From SAR116 cluster bacterium AG-426-I14 (GTDB taxonomy: Bacteria; Pseudomonadota; Alphaproteobacteria; Puniceispirillales; Marisalimonadaceae): DNA of 64,000 nucleotides. The notes under the pieces are model-generated. The model made no database searches, was not told the DNA's origin, and saw only the letters and a program-made list of their open reading frames with translations. Made by a program: the position numbers and the translations under genes. Positions within the stretch are counted from its first letter, which is position 1; the number at the start of each line of letters is the position of its first letter. Shown piece after piece: positions 62,190 to 64,000 of the stretch. The stretch covers positions 1-64,000 of the forward strand of contig QCNS01000001.1 of NCBI GenBank assembly GCA_003210055.1. Direction: 5' to 3'.

Positions 62190-64000
62190 TTACATAAAGT
62201 TGTACGGATCTACATCTATACTCAATCTTATACTTCTTGGAAGTTTTATTGAACTTATCCAATCACGTACAATATTTTGTAAATAAATTTTTTTATTAGA
62301 TCTAACTAAAAATCTATTTCTATATCTTCCTCTAACAAAATTTAATGGTGCAGGTGCAGGTCCTAAAATATCTACATCTTTATATTTTGGAGCACATTCG
62401 AACAAATTATATGAAAATTCATTAAGAGTTTTTTCGTATTTCGAAGAAATAATGAGAGAAATTAAACGAGAAAAAGGTGGCATGGATGCTTGTTTTCTAA
62501 AATTGAGTTCTTCTTCATAAAACTTATCTTTATTCATTTCTTTAATTGTTTTAAGTACTAAACTTTCAGGATTATATGTCTGCAAATAGACAAGACCCCT
62601 TTTCTTTTTTAGATGTCGTCCAGCTCTACCTGAAACTTGTGTTAACAGTTGAAAACACTTTTCAGATGATCTCAGATCACCTCCATATGTACCTATATCA
62701 CCGTCAACAATCCCAACAAAATTTAAATTAGGTATGTCATACCCTTTTGCTATAATTTGGGTGCCAACAATAAAATCAACTTTGCCACTTTTTATTTTTT
62801 TTAAACTCTCTGTAAAATGATCTAATTTATTAATTGTATCACTTGAAAAATTCTCAATTACTGCATTTGGAAAATGATTACTGAGCTCTTCAATAATTTT
62901 TTCTACACCTGGGCCACATGATACTAACTGTGCCTCGTTACAACCTTCACAGTCGCCTGTTACATTTTTTTTGTAACCACAATAATGACACAAGTAGATT
63001 TTTTCTTTTTTATGCTCTACCAGCCAAGAATTACAATTATTACATTGAACCCTATGTCCACAATTTTTACATAATGTCAAAGGTGAATATCCACGTCTAT
63101 TTAAAAAAATAAGAGATTGTTCATTATTTTTATATCGTGTTAACAATTCTTTTAACATAACATCTGACAACCAATTTCCTGAAGATGTTGGATTTTCTTT
63201 CATGTCTATAATTTGTATTTCTGGTAAATCTGAACCCGTTGCTCTTGAGGGTAAATAAAGTGAAGAGAATTTCTTCAATTTCACATTAAATATTGTTTCC
63301 ACAGATGGAGTGGCAGAAGATAAAATAATTGGTATATTAATTTTTGAAGCTAGATAAATGGCCATGTCTCTAGCGTGGTATCTAATTCCTTCTTCTTGTT
63401 TAAAAGATAAATCATGTTCCTCATCTACAACTATTAGTCCTAAATTATTAAATGGCAAAAATAGTGCTGATCTTGCCCCCACCAAAACAAGTTTTTTGTT
63501 ATAAAGACTAGAGAGCCAAATTTTTTTCTTTTTACTTTTTGTAATGCCAGAGTGCCAAACTAAAGGTTTAAATCCAAAAGTTTTTTTAAATCTCTCTTCC
63601 CAATCTGATGTTAGACCAATTTCTGGCAATAATATTAGGACTTGTTTATTATTTTTTAAACAATGGTTAACACCTTCGAAGTATGTTTCAGTTTTACCTG
63701 AGCCAGCAACCCCATCTAATAAAAAACAATTAGAGTTTTTGTTAAAACCATTTAAAATTTCCTTTGACGCATTTTTTTGATAAAAATTTAATTTCTTAAA
63801 ATTTCCTCTAATATTTATCTTTTCTTCATCAATAGGCTTATAATTTTTGTAATCTAAATTTTGTATAGACTTCTTATCAAATGGAGAAACCATTAACTTC
63901 AAAACATTACCTTTGTATGCACAATTCCAACTTGCAAAAAATTCTGTAAAATCAAGAAAAGGTTTTGAAATTAATGGTAAATTAACAATAGATTTTATTT
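62190..64000 (-). CDS. priA: Primosomal replication protein N' (PriA helicase), 5' end outside window
   Basis: The frame is open from the stop at 62190 to the last base of the window, about 603 residues; a TTG at 63902 is not the true start, because coding sequence continues upstream. Helicase motif I GVAGSGKTETY, motif II VVDEEHDLSFKQ, and the zinc-binding cysteines CKNCGHRVQCNNCN and CHYCG...CEGC are in order, with GRAGRHLKKKRGLV as a late helicase motif. It restarts stalled replication forks. The missing N-terminal part should be the 3'-DNA binding domain. Followed by atpHAGDC on the same strand, an arrangement common in alphaproteobacteria. Confidence 0.94.
   Translation of the reverse strand, partial: IKSIVNLPLISKPFLDFTEFFASWNCAYKGNVLKLMVSPFDKKSIQNLDYKNYKPIDEEKINIRGNFKKLNFYQKNASKEILNGFNKNSNCFLLDGVAGSGKTETYFEGVNHCLKNNKQVLILLPEIGLTSDWEERFKKTFGFKPLVWHSGITKSKKKKIWLSSLYNKKLVLVGARSALFLPFNNLGLIVVDEEHDLSFKQEEGIRYHARDMAIYLASKINIPIILSSATPSVETIFNVKLKKFSSLYLPSRATGSDLPEIQIIDMKENPTSSGNWLSDVMLKELLTRYKNNEQSLIFLNRRGYSPLTLCKNCGHRVQCNNCNSWLVEHKKEKIYLCHYCGYKKNVTGDCEGCNEAQLVSCGPGVEKIIEELSNHFPNAVIENFSSDTINKLDHFTESLKKIKSGKVDFIVGTQIIAKGYDIPNLNFVGIVDGDIGTYGGDLRSSEKCFQLLTQVSGRAGRHLKKKRGLVYLQTYNPESLVLKTIKEMNKDKFYEEELNFRKQASMPPFSRLISLIISSKYEKTLNEFSYNLFECAPKYKDVDILGPAPAPLNFVRGRYRNRFLVRSNKKIYLQNIVRDWISSIKLPRSIRLSIDVDPYNFM

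Overview
The window looks like part of a small, very AT-rich (roughly 30% GC by eye) free-living alphaproteobacterium, most likely a marine picoplankton lineage of the SAR11/HIMB59/SAR116 kind. The evidence is gene order and gene content: an F1-only ATP synthase operon (atpHAGDC) next to priA, the block rplU-rpmA-obgE-proB-proA-nadD-rsfS-rlmH-gpmI-ctpA-rppH, two TRAP transporters and a Liv-type ABC transporter, and extremely tight packing. I cannot name the species. No rRNA, tRNA, CRISPR array, insertion sequence or prophage was recognised.

Layout. (1) 1-10.2 kb: accessory region of small, often secreted or membrane proteins (TPR protein cut by the window edge, SixA-like phosphatase, MESH1-like HD hydrolase, ArsP-type permease, DUF805, alpha/beta hydrolase, FkbM methyltransferase, YugP-like peptidase, DUF2784, lipoprotein). 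It has the only two gene-free stretches over 300 bases; they share a perfect 77-bp repeat. (2) 10.3-28.5 kb: MOSC protein, ChrA, cytochrome c', zinc alcohol dehydrogenase, then a six-gene minus-strand run (HAD hydrolase, PuuD-like amidotransferase, hydroxyacyl-CoA-type dehydrogenase, CaiB CoA-transferase, D-aminoacylase-type amidohydrolase, MATE exporter), an EamA exporter, SDR, D-2-hydroxyacid dehydrogenase, RidA-like protein, amidase, and a TRAP system split over two divergent units with a previously uncalled 40-residue membrane protein beside dctP. (3) 28.5-42 kb: TerC, GMC oxidoreductase plus methyltransferase, AlaX editing protein, SDR, and a six-gene minus-strand aromatic ring-cleavage operon (extradiol dioxygenase, flavin hydroxylase, second VOC dioxygenase, FAH-family hydrolase, DUF445, intradiol dioxygenase) divergent from a second TRAP system (dctPQM). 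(4) 42-47.1 kb: livKGFHM. (5) 47.1-64 kb: housekeeping, from an M23 peptidase through the ribosomal L21/L27 and proline blocks to rppH, then atpHAGDC and priA (cut by the window end).

How it works together. The middle of the window is a scavenging region: binding-protein transporters sit against oxidoreductases, amidohydrolases and ring-cleaving enzymes, suggesting uptake and oxidation of dissolved amides, organic acids and aromatic acids. Substrates cannot be read from sequence alone. Two hairpins placed just after binding-protein genes (in the first codons of dctQ and between livK and livG) suggest a common way to make more binding protein than permease. Of twelve convergent gene junctions, nine have stop codons within 8 bases of each other or overlapping, so most transcripts must end inside the opposing gene or without a classical terminator.
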